Assembly: GCA_944385925.1 (NCBI GenBank)
Contig: CALWZE010000026.1
Coordinates: 1-55,611, forward strand
DNA length: 55,611 nt
Reading direction: 5' to 3'
From: an uncultured Clostridia bacterium
GTDB lineage: Bacteria; Bacillota; Clostridia; Oscillospirales; Ruminococcaceae
Shown here: positions 25,786 to 34,668 of the stretch, piece after piece
Layout of the letters: each line of letters opens with the position of its first letter
Position numbering within the stretch: position 1 is the stretch's first letter
Notes under the pieces: generated by a model
Seen by the model: the letters and a program-made list of their open reading frames with translations, nothing else
The model's database searches: none
Told to the model about the DNA's origin: nothing
Program-made: the position numbers and the translations under genes

Positions 25786-26742
25786 ATGGCGGATGAATTC
25801 TACTCTATATCTCCCTCCTGCGCAGAATGCACTCTCCCTCCTGCGCTTTCGGATTCATACAGGCGTGCAGACGGCCCTGCTTTAAAGGTTGCCCTGTATC
25901 TTCTGTGCACCAAAGAAAGCTCGGTGGACCAAGTCAGCGACGCGCTGTCCATCTCAGAAGAAACGGTTCGACGCGCACTCGCTTTCTGGCAGAATGCCGG
26001 TCTCATCGTCCCCGGTTCAAACCTTTCTGAATGCGGCGCTGACAGGGCTTCCCGTCCTGATGCCGCGCCTGCCAAAACTGCGGCGGTCAAGCCGGCGCGC
26101 GCCCGTTTAACGCCCGAGCGCGCCGCTGAGCTTACTTTGCGCGATCCGGCCATTGCAGTTCTGTTTCAGGAGACACAGCGCTTTCTTGGCCGGACGCTGG
26201 ACGCGGCAGAGAGCCGGACGCTGCTTGAACTGTATGAATATGACGAGCTGTCGGTTGACGTGATTTTGCTGCTGGTAGCATACTGTCTTCCGCGGATTCG
26301 CAACAAGCGCTCTCTTTGCAGCATGGTTTCCCGTATTGCCGATGACTGGTGCGAACAGGGCATCACCTCCCTGTCGGATGCTGAAAAGCAAATTCGCCTG
26401 CTCGAGCTGCGTGAGCAGCGGGAAACCGAGGTCGCCGAGGCTCTGGAAATGAAGGACCCAAGTTTCAGCAAAAGCCAGAAAGCGCTTATTGCCAAATGGT
26501 TTGAAGAATACGGATATGACGCGGCTTTTGTGCGGGAGGCCTATCTTGCAAAAGGAAACTCTTCTTTGGCCGCGGTCGGCAAAGTGCTGCAAAACTGGTA
26601 CAACAGCGGCTATACCAGCCTTCGTCAGGTGCGAGGGGCGGGCGCCGCTCCAAACGCGCCGATTCAGTCTTCCGCTTCACGACGAAAAAACAGCGGATCG
26701 CTGCTTAAAAAAGCTGTTCGGGCCGGGTCCAGGGAGGATTAA
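25786..26742 (+). CDS. DnaD domain protein, primosome component
   Basis: The 318-residue protein has an N-terminal winged-helix region (about 20-85: LKVALYLLCTKESSVDQVSDALSISEETVRRALAFWQNAGLI), a linker rich in Ala/Arg, and DnaD-type C-terminal helices (about 115-195, FQETQRFLGRTLDAAESRTL; second block 215-285 with LIAKWFEEYGYDAAFVREAY). The final YNSGYTSLRQV resembles the YWxxxGITT motif of DnaD proteins. It remodels origin DNA and helps load the replicative helicase with the DnaI-like protein 2 bases downstream. GGGGCC precedes the ATG. Either chromosomal dnaD or a paralogue. Confidence 0.85.
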   Translation: MADEFYSISPSCAECTLPPALSDSYRRADGPALKVALYLLCTKESSVDQVSDALSISEETVRRALAFWQNAGLIVPGSNLSECGADRASRPDAAPAKTAAVKPARARLTPERAAELTLRDPAIAVLFQETQRFLGRTLDAAESRTLLELYEYDELSVDVILLLVAYCLPRIRNKRSLCSMVSRIADDWCEQGITSLSDAEKQIRLLELREQRETEVAEALEMKDPSFSKSQKALIAKWFEEYGYDAAFVREAYLAKGNSSLAAVGKVLQNWYNSGYTSLRQVRGAGAAPNAPIQSSASRRKNSGSLLKKAVRAGSRED

Positions 26743-26744
26743 GC

Positions 26745-27737
26745 ATGGCATATAGCGAGCAGGTGCGAAGGGCTGCCGCAGATACCCTTCAGCGGCGGCG
26801 CAACCGCGCCAAAATAAGACAGGAGCAAACACAGCGCCGGTTGCTGGCGGAGATACCGGCGCTTGCTGAAAACCGTCAGCGCGTCGCGGCGCTAGGCGTT
26901 GAGCTGCTCAAACTTTCTCTGTTGCAGGATCAAAGCGCTATGAAAGAAATCCAGGCGCAGATCGATCAGCTGGGGCTTGAGCAGGCCGCGATGCTGCGTG
27001 AAGCCGGATATTCTGCTGACGCGCTTGAACTCAAACCATATTGTCCGAAATGCGGCGACACGGGAACGCTTCCAAACGGGGAAAAGTGCGATTGTGTCCG
27101 CGCGCTTCTGCAGTCCCTGTCCCTCGATGAAATTGCGCGTATTTCTCCGCTCGGCCTGTCTTCCTTTGAGGACTTTTCGCTTGATTATTACAGCGCCGGG
27201 ATTGACGCGGAGTATGGCATGAGTCCGCGTGAAAATGCACGCGATAATCTGAACCGGTGCCGTGAGTTTGCCGCGCGCTTTCCCGCTGCGGGCGAGAATC
27301 TTCTGCTTTTGGGAGATGCCGGCCTTGGCAAGACACATCTTGCTCTGGCGATTGCGCGGAAAGTGCTGGAACGCGGCTTTGACGTGATTTATTGCAGCGC
27401 CGCGAGCGTCTTTCGCCAGATCGAAAAAGAACATTTTGACGGCGGCCACGAAACCGCAACGCTGGACAGTTTAAAGCGCTGCGAGCTTCTTGTGCTGGAT
27501 GATCTTGGCGCTGAATTTAACGGACCTTTTGTGACAAGCGCCCTGTACGACATCATCAATACAAGAATTATTGAGCGCCGCTCCACGATTTACACTTCAA
27601 ACATTGTGGAAGAGTCCGACTTCATGCGGCGTTACGGCGAAAAAATCAGTTCCCGTCTTTTGGGCTGCTGTGCCATCCTTCCCTTTTGGGGCGAGGATAT
27701 CCGCAAATTAAAAGCTGCGCAGTCCGACAACATATAA
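26745..27737 (+). CDS. DnaC/DnaI-like helicase loader ATPase
   Basis: The 330-residue protein has a coiled N-terminal domain, a four-cysteine zinc site (CPKCGDTGTLPNGEKCDC near residue 100) and an AAA+ domain with Walker A GDAGLGKTHLALAIA near residue 190, Walker B LLVLDDLGAE near 250 and STIYTSNIVEESDFMRRYGE near sensor 1. It ends after WGEDIRKLKAAQS. The family delivers the DnaB-type helicase onto DNA. AGGGAGG lies inside the end of the DnaD gene; the two are translationally close. Confidence 0.9.
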   Translation: MAYSEQVRRAAADTLQRRRNRAKIRQEQTQRRLLAEIPALAENRQRVAALGVELLKLSLLQDQSAMKEIQAQIDQLGLEQAAMLREAGYSADALELKPYCPKCGDTGTLPNGEKCDCVRALLQSLSLDEIARISPLGLSSFEDFSLDYYSAGIDAEYGMSPRENARDNLNRCREFAARFPAAGENLLLLGDAGLGKTHLALAIARKVLERGFDVIYCSAASVFRQIEKEHFDGGHETATLDSLKRCELLVLDDLGAEFNGPFVTSALYDIINTRIIERRSTIYTSNIVEESDFMRRYGEKISSRLLGCCAILPFWGEDIRKLKAAQSDNI

Positions 27738-27748
27738 CTTTCATTCAC

Positions 27749-27774
27749 AAGGGGCAGTATTTTCTGCCCCTTTT
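27749..27774 (+). terminator. Terminator of the DnaD/DnaI operon
   Basis: AAGGGGCAG-TATTTT-CTGCCCCTT is followed by TT, 12 bases beyond the stop. Confidence 0.8.
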
Positions 27775-27971
27775 CCGGTTTATAAAAAGCGCAATGCATT
27801 TCAATCCGGCGAAAACATACCCAAGCCGTGAGATCCTGTTGTTCTGCAGGCGGGCCTGCCGCATCGCAAGGAACCCGTCAAAGTCTCTGCATACAGGCAT
27901 GCCAATCAGCGCCGGAATTTATTTTGATCCACTGTTCGATCGAAAAATTTTCTCATGCAAGCAGTTTTCTC

Positions 27972-28002
27972 TTGACTGTAAAGCCGCTTGACAGTTTACA
28001 GT
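27972..28002 (+). promoter_or_regulatory. MerR-type promoter with 19-base spacer and inverted repeat
   Basis: TTGACT (27972-27977) and TACAGT (27997-28002) are separated by 19 bases, the over-long spacing typical of MerR-regulated promoters. ACTGTAAA (27975-27982) and TTTACAGT (27995-28002) form a perfect inverted repeat across the spacer. It lies 28 bases before the MerR gene start, so autoregulation is likely. Confidence 0.75.
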
Positions 28003-28029
28003 AAAAGAGTACGAGAGGAGGCATCCGAA

Positions 28030-28638
28030 ATGACGATTCGCGAAATAGAGCAGCGCACCGGACTCAGCCGCGCAAACATCCGGTTTTATGAGCAGGAAGG
28101 CTTGATTTCCCCGGTGCGGTGCCAGAATGGATACCGGGAATACAATGAACAGGATTTGCAGATGCTGATGCGCATAAAACTGCTGCGCTCGCTTGGCATG
28201 TCCATTGAAGGGATCAGGTCCTTAAAATCCGGCGCCTTAACTTTAGAAACCGCGCTCTGTGACCGGCTGCGTTCGCTTGAGATGGAGTCGTATTTTAACG
28301 AAGCCGCGCAGGACGTTTGCCGCAGCATTCAAAAGGACAGCGTCTCTTTCGATTCTCTGGATGCGGAAAAATATCTCGCAGAGCTGGATAACCACGGCCG
28401 TTCTGCTTCCATGCCGTCCTCCTATGAGCAGGACGCCATTCCTGCGCCCGGCCGTCCCTGGCGCAGGTATTTTGCCCGTATGGCCGACCTGGCTATTTAC
28501 GGCCTTCTCTGGTCTGCTTTCACAGCGGCAGTATTCTCACGCAATGTTTCAAATACTTCCAACGGTCTGGTGCAGCTGGCGGATATTGCGGCGGGATTTA
28601 TTTTAATGCTTATTCTGGAGCCGATATTTTTGCATTAA
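28030..28638 (+). CDS. MerR-family regulator fused to a truncated RDD membrane domain
   Basis: The 202-residue frame starts at ATG 28030 behind AGGAGG. Residues 1-70 form a MerR winged helix (MTIREIEQRTGLSRANIRFYEQEGL, NGYREYNEQDLQMLMRIKLL). A helical linker follows, then an RDD-like membrane part from about residue 140 (WRRYFARMADLAIYGLLWSA) with two hydrophobic helices. It ends abruptly at ...LEPIFLH. In intact relatives as I remember them this point is followed by LFGTTPGK. The rest of the RDD domain continues in another frame (next entry). The DNA-binding half looks intact and could still act. Confidence 0.75.
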   Translation: MTIREIEQRTGLSRANIRFYEQEGLISPVRCQNGYREYNEQDLQMLMRIKLLRSLGMSIEGIRSLKSGALTLETALCDRLRSLEMESYFNEAAQDVCRSIQKDSVSFDSLDAEKYLAELDNHGRSASMPSSYEQDAIPAPGRPWRRYFARMADLAIYGLLWSAFTAAVFSRNVSNTSNGLVQLADIAAGFILMLILEPIFLH

Positions 28639-29450
28639 ACAGGCCCGGATACTGGGAAGCGCTCGATCGCACCTGGATCGTTTTCGCGAAAGGCTTTGGC
28701 TACAGCCTGCCCATCTACAACCTTGTAAGGCTTGTCAAGAGCTATCAGGCCGCTTCGCGCGGCGAGCCTCTGCCGTGGCAGGAGGATGAACGTCCGCAAT
28801 GTGCCTATCGCGGCGACAAGTGGTTCCGTGTTCCGGTTTATCTGCTTGAGCAGCTCATGATAATTTTTCTGACCGTCGTTCTTATGCTCTCACAGCGGAT
28901 TGCACCGAATCGCGGGCAGTTAACAATTGGCGAATACGCGGAAAACTACCGCTATTATTCCCAGTATCTGGATCTGCATTTCGACGGCTGGGAACTGGGT
29001 CAGGATGGCCAGTGGATTGAGCAGCCCACACGGCAGCCCGGGGTCGGCTATATGCAGGTTGGGTTTGCCGAGCATCCGGTATATAACTACGCAACAGATG
29101 AAAACGGCAATCTCACCTCGGTCAGTTTTCATGTGCAGACAAACAATGCCGACACCTGGATCTCCCTTTCCAAATACCATGCCCATCAAATCCTTTGCGC
29201 GCTTTCCTTTGCCGGCGCCCAGCCGCAGGTTGGTCTTTTTTCCACGGTCCCGGCCGATATCTCGGGAATGATCTATAATCAGCCGCTTTCGGACTATGTG
29301 TACGAATCGGGCGGCGTGCAAATTGAATGCAACTCCGACTGGGCCGGATATGAGTATATTGAATCCGCCGGTGTTTTACTGCCGCAGGAAGACGCGAATG
29401 CGTATTATTTTGAGCTGGAATACAAGGTCAGTGTCATCCCGGAAGCGTAA
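28623..29450 (+). pseudogene. Out-of-frame C-terminal part of the MerR-RDD protein
   Basis: In the frame of codons starting at 28623 the sequence reads NRPGYWEALDRTWIVFAKGF, SLPIYNLVRLVKSYQAASRG and EPLPWQEDERPQCAY, typical of RDD proteins just after the GTTPGK region, then a membrane helix (LLEQLMIIFLTVVLMLSQ near 28840-28895) and a roughly 180-residue extracytoplasmic tail rich in Tyr/Asp/Gly. The reading frame has no ribosome site of its own; the first ATG is at 28857, inside the membrane helix. The junction at 28620-28645 appears to have lost a segment coding at least the LFGTTPGK block, with a frame change. An assembly error or a real deletion would look the same. Confidence 0.7.
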
Positions 29451-29530
29451 TCCGCGTTCCCCTATTTTGCTGAAAGCTTCGCCGTGTTTTGCCGGCCGCG
29501 GACAAATTTGCACGCCGGCCCGGTTATCAG

Positions 29531-29559
29531 TCGACAACGACATGTTTGCATGTTATTAT
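29531..29559 (+). promoter_or_regulatory. Putative promoter of the gal cluster
   Basis: TCGACA (29531-29536), a 17-base spacer and TATTAT (29554-29559) lie about 40 bases before the galM-like ATG. Confidence 0.55.
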
Positions 29560-29597
29560 GGAATCGGAAAATGATTTTTTCTTGGGGAGGAATTCAG

Positions 29598-30467
29598 ATG
29601 AATTTCAGGATTGACAACGGCATTCTTTCCGCAGAAATCTCCAGCATCGGCGGCGAACTGCGCTCTTTAAAATCCGCTGATGGCACCGAATATCTCTGGC
29701 AGGGCGATCCACGTTACTGGACCGGACATGCGCCGAATTTATTCCCTTACATCGGCCGTTTCACCGACGGAAAATACACCTTCGGCGGTCATACATATGA
29801 AATGACCCGTCATGGTTTTATCCGCAACACTCCGATGCAGCTTTGCGAGCAAAGCGATACAAAGCTTGCATTCGGCTATTGCGACTGCGCGCGCACCCTC
29901 GCCATGTATCCTTTCCGCTTCCGTTACAGAATTGAATATACACTTGAGGCGTCTTCCCTGTTTATTGCCTACATCGTAGAAAACATGGACGACAAAACGA
30001 TTTATTTCGGCGCCGGCGGCCACCCCGCCTTTAATGTGCCGATTGAATCCGGGCGCGGTTTTGAGGATTACAGAATCCAGCTGGAACCGGGTGTTCAGCC
30101 GACCGCCATTTTATTGACTTCCAATGCGCTTGCAGGAAACGAAGTCCCTTATACAGGCCTGACAGACAGTGCGATACCTTTAAAACATTCCCTGTTCGAC
30201 GACGACGCCATTATTCTGCACAATGCCGGCGCAAGCGCCCGGATCTGCGCTGATTCCGGCCGCGCTGTCACCGTGCGCTTTCCTGATATGCCTTATGTCG
30301 GTTTCTGGCACATGCCGCACACCGACGCACACTATGTCTGCATCGAGCCCTGGAGCTCGCTGTGTTCCCGGGACGGGATCGTCGAGGACTTTGCGACACA
30401 GCCGAGCCTGGTTTCGCTTGGTGCGGGCGGCGTCTGGACAAATCGCTGGTCAATCGAAATCGAGTGA
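29598..30467 (+). CDS. Aldose 1-epimerase family protein (GalM/LacX-like)
   Basis: The 289-residue protein has the galactose-mutarotase-like beta fold of the shorter LacX-type group: MNFRIDNGILSAEISSIGGE, LWQGDPRYWTGHAPNLFPYI, the H-G-F region MTRHGFIRNTPM, AGGHPAFNVP with the catalytic-type histidine near residue 143, and CIEPWSSLCSRDG near the end with the glutamate. It would interconvert sugar anomers feeding galactokinase. ATG 29598 has GGGGAGG; the upstream extension is out of keeping with the family. Downstream lie galK and galE. Confidence 0.9.
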   Translation: MNFRIDNGILSAEISSIGGELRSLKSADGTEYLWQGDPRYWTGHAPNLFPYIGRFTDGKYTFGGHTYEMTRHGFIRNTPMQLCEQSDTKLAFGYCDCARTLAMYPFRFRYRIEYTLEASSLFIAYIVENMDDKTIYFGAGGHPAFNVPIESGRGFEDYRIQLEPGVQPTAILLTSNALAGNEVPYTGLTDSAIPLKHSLFDDDAIILHNAGASARICADSGRAVTVRFPDMPYVGFWHMPHTDAHYVCIEPWSSLCSRDGIVEDFATQPSLVSLGAGGVWTNRWSIEIE

Positions 30468-30565
30468 ACGCATTGCCGCGCGTTTGCGGCTTCGCTTCAA
30501 AGCCATTTTCAGAAAAGATAAAGCGATCTTCCTGTATATGATTGCAGCTAAAACAAGGAGTACAT

Positions 30566-31834
30566 ATGCTTTTATCGGATATATTCTCCGCTCAGGAAAC
30601 CCGGCAAAAACTGAAAGCACTGTATGGTCCGGACTATATCTCGGAAAAAGCGCGCTTTGAGCAGCTGCTTGATGGGTTTCGCAGCGCATTCGGCGCCGAG
30701 CCCTGTGCGCTGTTCAGCGCGCCCGGCAGAACCGAAATCTGCGGCAACCACACCGACCATCAGCACGGCAGGGTGATTGCCGCAAGCGTCGACTTGGATA
30801 TTATCGCAGCTGTTCGTCCAACCGCCTCTCCTCTTATCCGCATTCTGAGCGAGGGGTTTGAGATGGACTGCATCGACCTGTCCTGCCTCGATCCGCTTCC
30901 TGAGGAATCCGCGCATTCAGCCTCGATCATTCGTGGCGTTGCGTCCCGCTTTCATCAATTGGGCTACAGGATCGGCGGCTTTGACGCGTATACCACCTCC
31001 TGCGTTCCTAAAGGCAGCGGCCTTTCCTCTTCCGCGGCCTTTGAGGTGCTGGTTGGTACCATACTCAGCCACCTGTTCAATGCCGGAAAAGTATCCGACA
31101 TTGAAATCGCGCAGATCGGACAATACGCGGAGAATGTGTTTTTCGGCAAACCGAGCGGACTGATGGATCAGACCGCTTCTTCGGTTGGCGGCGCTGTTTT
31201 TATTGATTTTGCTGACGTTCGTAAACCGGCGATCGAAAAACTGCGTCTGGACCCTGTAGAGCACGGCTATGCGCTGTGCATTATAAATACCGGTGCTGAT
31301 CATGCGGACCTGACCGGCGAATATGCGGCCATGCCCCACGAGATGCGCGCCGTTGCAGCCTGTTTGGGCAAAGAAGTCCTGCGTGAGGTTGAGGAATCGG
31401 CATTTCTGGCGAATCTTGACCGGAACCGCAAAAAATGCGGCGACCGAGCAGCCTTGCGTGCTTTTCATTTTTTCGAAGAAGACAAACGGGTCGTTTCTCT
31501 AGCAGACGCATTAAAAAAGGATGATTTTGAATCCTTCCTTGCAATTGTTCGCGATTCCGGCCGCTCTTCCTTCATGTATCTGCAAAACGTTTTTCCGACT
31601 GGGGCTGTATTCCATCAGGAAGTTGCTTTTGCGCTTATGCTTTGCGATTCTTTGCTTAACCGACAAGGCGCGTTTCGGGTGCATGGCGGCGGGCTTGCGG
31701 GAACGATTCAGGCTTTTGTACCGCTTACTATACTTGACCGGTTCAAAAGTACAATCGAGACTGTTTTAGGTGCCGGGACCTGCTACAACCTGCGAATTCG
31801 GCCGGCCGGCGGAGAAAAAATTGCTGAATGGTGA
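30566..31834 (+). CDS. galK: Galactokinase
   Basis: The 422-residue GHMP kinase has the galactokinase signature SAPGRTEICGNHTDHQHG near residue 50 and the ATP-binding motif PKGSGLSSSAAFEVLVG near 150, with motif 3 RVHGGGLAGTIQAFVP near 380. It phosphorylates alpha-D-galactose at C1. AAGGAG precedes ATG 30566. The protein is a little longer than E. coli GalK at the N-terminus. The cluster has no galT, so the uridylyltransferase must be elsewhere. Confidence 0.94.
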   Translation: MLLSDIFSAQETRQKLKALYGPDYISEKARFEQLLDGFRSAFGAEPCALFSAPGRTEICGNHTDHQHGRVIAASVDLDIIAAVRPTASPLIRILSEGFEMDCIDLSCLDPLPEESAHSASIIRGVASRFHQLGYRIGGFDAYTTSCVPKGSGLSSSAAFEVLVGTILSHLFNAGKVSDIEIAQIGQYAENVFFGKPSGLMDQTASSVGGAVFIDFADVRKPAIEKLRLDPVEHGYALCIINTGADHADLTGEYAAMPHEMRAVAACLGKEVLREVEESAFLANLDRNRKKCGDRAALRAFHFFEEDKRVVSLADALKKDDFESFLAIVRDSGRSSFMYLQNVFPTGAVFHQEVAFALMLCDSLLNRQGAFRVHGGGLAGTIQAFVPLTILDRFKSTIETVLGAGTCYNLRIRPAGGEKIAEW

Positions 31835-31896
31835 GCTGGTTTCGTGGGAAATTTGGAAGCTTACAAAATTTCTTATTCTGTTTATGAGGTAACATA

Positions 31897-32910
31897 ATGA
31901 CTGTTCTGGTAACTGGCGGCACGGGTTATATTGGGTCGCATACCGTCCTTGCTCTTCTCGACGCAGGCTATGAAGTACTCGTTGCGGACAATTTCGTCAA
32001 CAGCAAGCCCGAAGTCCTCCATCGTATGGCTGAACTTGCCGGTCGCGAGATTCCCTTTGTGCGCGCCGATTTGTGCAACAACAAAGATTGCGATGCTTTG
32101 TTTTCGGAATATTCCTTCGATGCAGTGATTCACTTTGCCGGCCTTAAAGCGGTCGGTGAATCGGTCGCCAAACCATTGGAATACTATTCCAACAACCTGA
32201 TTTCTACCTTGAATCTGCTGAAAAACATGCAGACGCACGGTGTGCGGGATTTCGTGTTTAGTTCCTCCGCGACGGTATACGGCGATCCGGCAAGCGTACC
32301 GATTACCGAAGATTTTCCCTTGTCTGTAACAAACCCTTACGGACGCACCAAGCTGATGATTGAGGAGATGCTGCGCGACCTGTACAAAGCGCATCCGGAA
32401 TTTAACATTGCTCTGCTCCGTTACTTTAACCCGATCGGCGCACACAAATCCGGTCGCATCGGCGAAGATCCTTTCGGCATTCCCAACAACCTGCTCCCCT
32501 ATGTCGCGCAGGTTGCGGTCGGCAAGCTTCGTGAGGTCTCTGTTTTCGGTAATGACTACAACACGCCGGACGGAACCGGTGTGCGGGATTATATCCATGT
32601 GCTGGATCTTGCCGAAGGGCATGTCGCAGCGCTCAAAAAGTTGGAAACAGGTTGCGGGCTGGTCACTTATAATCTCGGAACCGGAAAAGGCTATTCGGTT
32701 TTAGAGGTCATCCGCGCTTTTTCCAAAGCCTGTGGCAAAGAAATCCCCTATCGCATTACCGACCGCAGGCCGGGAGATATTGCGCAATGCTATGCTGACG
32801 CCTCCAAAGCTCAAAAAGAGCTGGGCTGGCAGGCGAAATATGGTCTGGATGAGATGTGTGCGGATTCCTGGCGCTGGCAGAGCTTGAATCCAAACGGATA
32901 TGACGAATAG
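31897..32910 (+). CDS. galE: UDP-glucose 4-epimerase
   Basis: The 337-residue extended short-chain dehydrogenase has the NAD motif GGTGYIG (7-13), catalytic SSSATVYG (Ser) and YGRTK (Tyr-x3-Lys, near residue 149), and [18 protein letters not shown]. It interconverts UDP-galactose and UDP-glucose, completing the Leloir pathway with galK and supplying UDP-Gal for polysaccharides. GAGGT lies before the ATG. It ends the cluster, with a strong terminator 21 bases past the stop. Confidence 0.96.
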   Translation: MTVLVTGGTGYIGSHTVLALLDAGYEVLVADNFVNSKPEVLHRMAELAGREIPFVRADLCNNKDCDALFSEYSFDAVIHFAGLKAVGESVAKPLEYYSNNLISTLNLLKNMQTHGVRDFVFSSSATVYGDPASVPITEDFPLSVTNPYGRTKLMIEEMLRDLYKAHPEFNIALLRYFNPIGAHKSGRIGEDPFGIPNNLLPYVAQVAVGKLREVSVFGNDYNTPDGTGVRDYIHVLDLAEGHVAALKKLETGCGLVTYNLGTGKGYSVLEVIRAFSKACGKEIPYRITDRRPGDIAQCYADASKAQKELGWQAKYGLDEMCADSWRWQSLNPNGYDE

Positions 32911-32931
32911 CACAAAGTATGACCTGATAAG

Positions 32932-32960
32932 AAAACGCCGCCTGGATCAGGCGGCGTTTT
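32932..32960 (+). terminator. Terminator of the gal cluster
   Basis: AAAACGCCGCCT-GGATC-AGGCGGCGTTTT forms a 12-bp perfect stem. Confidence 0.85.
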
Positions 32961-33214
32961 CTCTCTGCAATCTTCTGGAAACATCATTACAAAAAAGATA
33001 TTCTCTTTTCGTCACCTGCACAGTGATAACAGAGTACTCTCTTCGAGCGTAAAATGACGATCCTTTCTGTCATTGACACTCTGTCTATATGGAAGGCATA
33101 TGTTTTAACAATATTTGCCCGGTGACCCTGTCACCGACTCTGTTTGTAAAAATTGTCTATACTAATCAAAATCTTATCCTTCTGCTGCCGAAAGATACAG
33201 GAAAGGGGCTATTC
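32961..33214. other. Upstream region of ccdA
   Basis: About 250 bases must contain the ccdA promoter. TTGACA (33073-33078) has no good -10 at 17 bases, and TATACT near 33157 has no matching -35. The short palindrome AGAGTACTCT occurs near 33030. No ORF here is convincing. Confidence 0.35.
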
Positions 33215-33889
33215 ATGCAATATTTGATATCTTTTCTCGAAGGGATCATCACCTTCATTTCTCCCTGTCTGCTGCCAATGCTGCCTATTTATCTGATCTA
33301 TTTTGCAGCAGGTGAGTCGGGTACGAAGCATTTGTCCCGCACCGTCAAAAACGCGTTTGGATTTATTTCCGGCTTTACGATCGTATTTGTCGCGCTCGGG
33401 GCGCTGTCCGCCTCGCTCGGCAGCCTTCTGCGAAGCCATCAGACAACCGTGAATATCGTCACTGGGATTATTGTGATTATTTTCGGATTGAATTTTATGG
33501 GAGTCATAAAACTCGGATTTCTGAATGGGACACACAAGGTAGCCGAGAACTACCGTCCAAACGGCTTTTTTTCCTCTATGCTTTTCGGCATGATTTTTTC
33601 GGTCGGCTGGACGCCCTGCGTCGGCGCCTTTCTTGGTTCAGCCCTTCTGCTTGCTTCTCAGCAGGGTTCCATGCTCGTGGGGATTCTCATGCTGCTCGCC
33701 TATTCGGCCGGCCTTGGCATTCCCTTCCTGCTCAGCGCGCTGCTGATCGATAAATTGAAATCCACCTTCGATTTTATCAAGCGCAATTACAAAACGATTA
33801 ATCTGGTTTGCGGTTTACTGCTTGTCGCGGTTGGCATCCTGATGATGACCGGCAGGATCGGGATGCTGCTGTCTGCGCTCTCATCTTGA
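33215..33889 (+). CDS. ccdA: CcdA/DsbD-like thiol-disulfide transmembrane transporter
   Basis: The 224-residue membrane protein has six helices and the two conserved cysteines of the CcdA family: C18 in FISPCLLPMLP and C135 in WTPCVGA. It moves reducing equivalents from cytoplasmic thioredoxin to an extracytoplasmic thioredoxin-like partner. That partner is probably the TlpA-like protein beginning 14 bases downstream. ATG 33215 has AAAGGGG upstream. A longer frame (from 33089) lacks the family start. Confidence 0.92.
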   Translation: MQYLISFLEGIITFISPCLLPMLPIYLIYFAAGESGTKHLSRTVKNAFGFISGFTIVFVALGALSASLGSLLRSHQTTVNIVTGIIVIIFGLNFMGVIKLGFLNGTHKVAENYRPNGFFSSMLFGMIFSVGWTPCVGAFLGSALLLASQQGSMLVGILMLLAYSAGLGIPFLLSALLIDKLKSTFDFIKRNYKTINLVCGLLLVAVGILMMTGRIGMLLSALSS

Positions 33890-33903
33890 AAAGGAGGCCC
33901 TCG

Positions 33904-34527
33904 ATGTCTAAAGCTTTGAAACTTGTTTTGTGGATTCTTTTGTTTGTTCTTATTATCGGCGGCGCTGCCTTCGCCTACAACCGCCTGACGGCTGATTACT
34001 CGCCATCAAACAGTGGTCTTGTATCGCAGGACAGCCAGGAGCAGGAGCCAGAAAAAGAGGCAAATGACGGCGACAGTTCCTCTGACGAAGCCGATGAACC
34101 AGCACCGGTCGCGGCCCCGGACTTTACCGTTTATGATCAGGACGGCAATCCCGTGCAGCTGAGTGAAAGAGTCGGCGAAAAGCCCGTTGTGCTCAATTTC
34201 TGGGCAAGCTGGTGCGGTCCCTGCAAGTCCGAAATGCCGGATTTGGAGCAAATCTATTCAGAATATTCCGACAGGGTGGATTTCCTGATGATCAACATGA
34301 CGGACGGCAGTCGTGAAACGATGGAGTCGGCAAACGACTTCATTCAGCAAAGCGGCTATACTTTCCCTGTTTATTACGATTCCGATATGTCCGCCGCTGC
34401 GGCCTATTCGGTTTATTCCATTCCCATGACTTTTATTATTGACGCAGAGGGCAATCTGAATGCCTATGCCCGCGGAGCTATCAGTTATGAAGCGCTCCGT
34501 GACGCGCTGGATAATCTTTTAGAATAA
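33904..34527 (+). CDS. TlpA/ResA-like membrane-anchored thiol-disulfide oxidoreductase
   Basis: The 207-residue protein has an N-terminal membrane anchor (about 5-24, LKLVLWILLFVLIIGGAAFA), an acidic low-complexity spacer (residues 40-65) and a thioredoxin-fold domain with WASWCGPCKSEMP; the active cysteines are C104 and C107. The cis-proline is in SIPMTFIIDAEG. It would receive electrons from CcdA and reduce exported disulfide proteins. AAAAGGAGG precedes ATG 33904. No cytochrome c genes are near, so a general surface redox role is more likely than haem ligation. Confidence 0.9.
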   Translation: MSKALKLVLWILLFVLIIGGAAFAYNRLTADYSPSNSGLVSQDSQEQEPEKEANDGDSSSDEADEPAPVAAPDFTVYDQDGNPVQLSERVGEKPVVLNFWASWCGPCKSEMPDLEQIYSEYSDRVDFLMINMTDGSRETMESANDFIQQSGYTFPVYYDSDMSAAAAYSVYSIPMTFIIDAEGNLNAYARGAISYEALRDALDNLLE

Positions 34528-34542
34528 GCATAATGTCTTTTT

Positions 34543-34577
34543 AGCAGGCGCAGGAGTATTCCTGCGCCTGCTTTTTG
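34543..34577 (+). terminator. Terminator of ccdA-tlpA-like
   Basis: AGCAGGCGCAGGA-GTAT-TCCTGCGCCTGCT forms a 13-bp perfect stem followed by TTTT. Confidence 0.88.
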
Positions 34578-34629
34578 CGATATAATGAAGAAATCCTCAA
34601 ATAATGCTGGCGCGATTTCTGCCGCTTTG

Positions 34630-34638
34630 TGCTATACT
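34630..34638 (+). promoter_or_regulatory. Extended -10 promoter of the PfkB kinase gene
   Basis: TG-C-TATACT (34630-34638) has the extended -10 form. No good -35 is present. It lies 30 bases before the ATG. Confidence 0.5.
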
Positions 34639-34668
34639 GAAAAAGAAATTTTGTGCTGGAGTGTGTGC

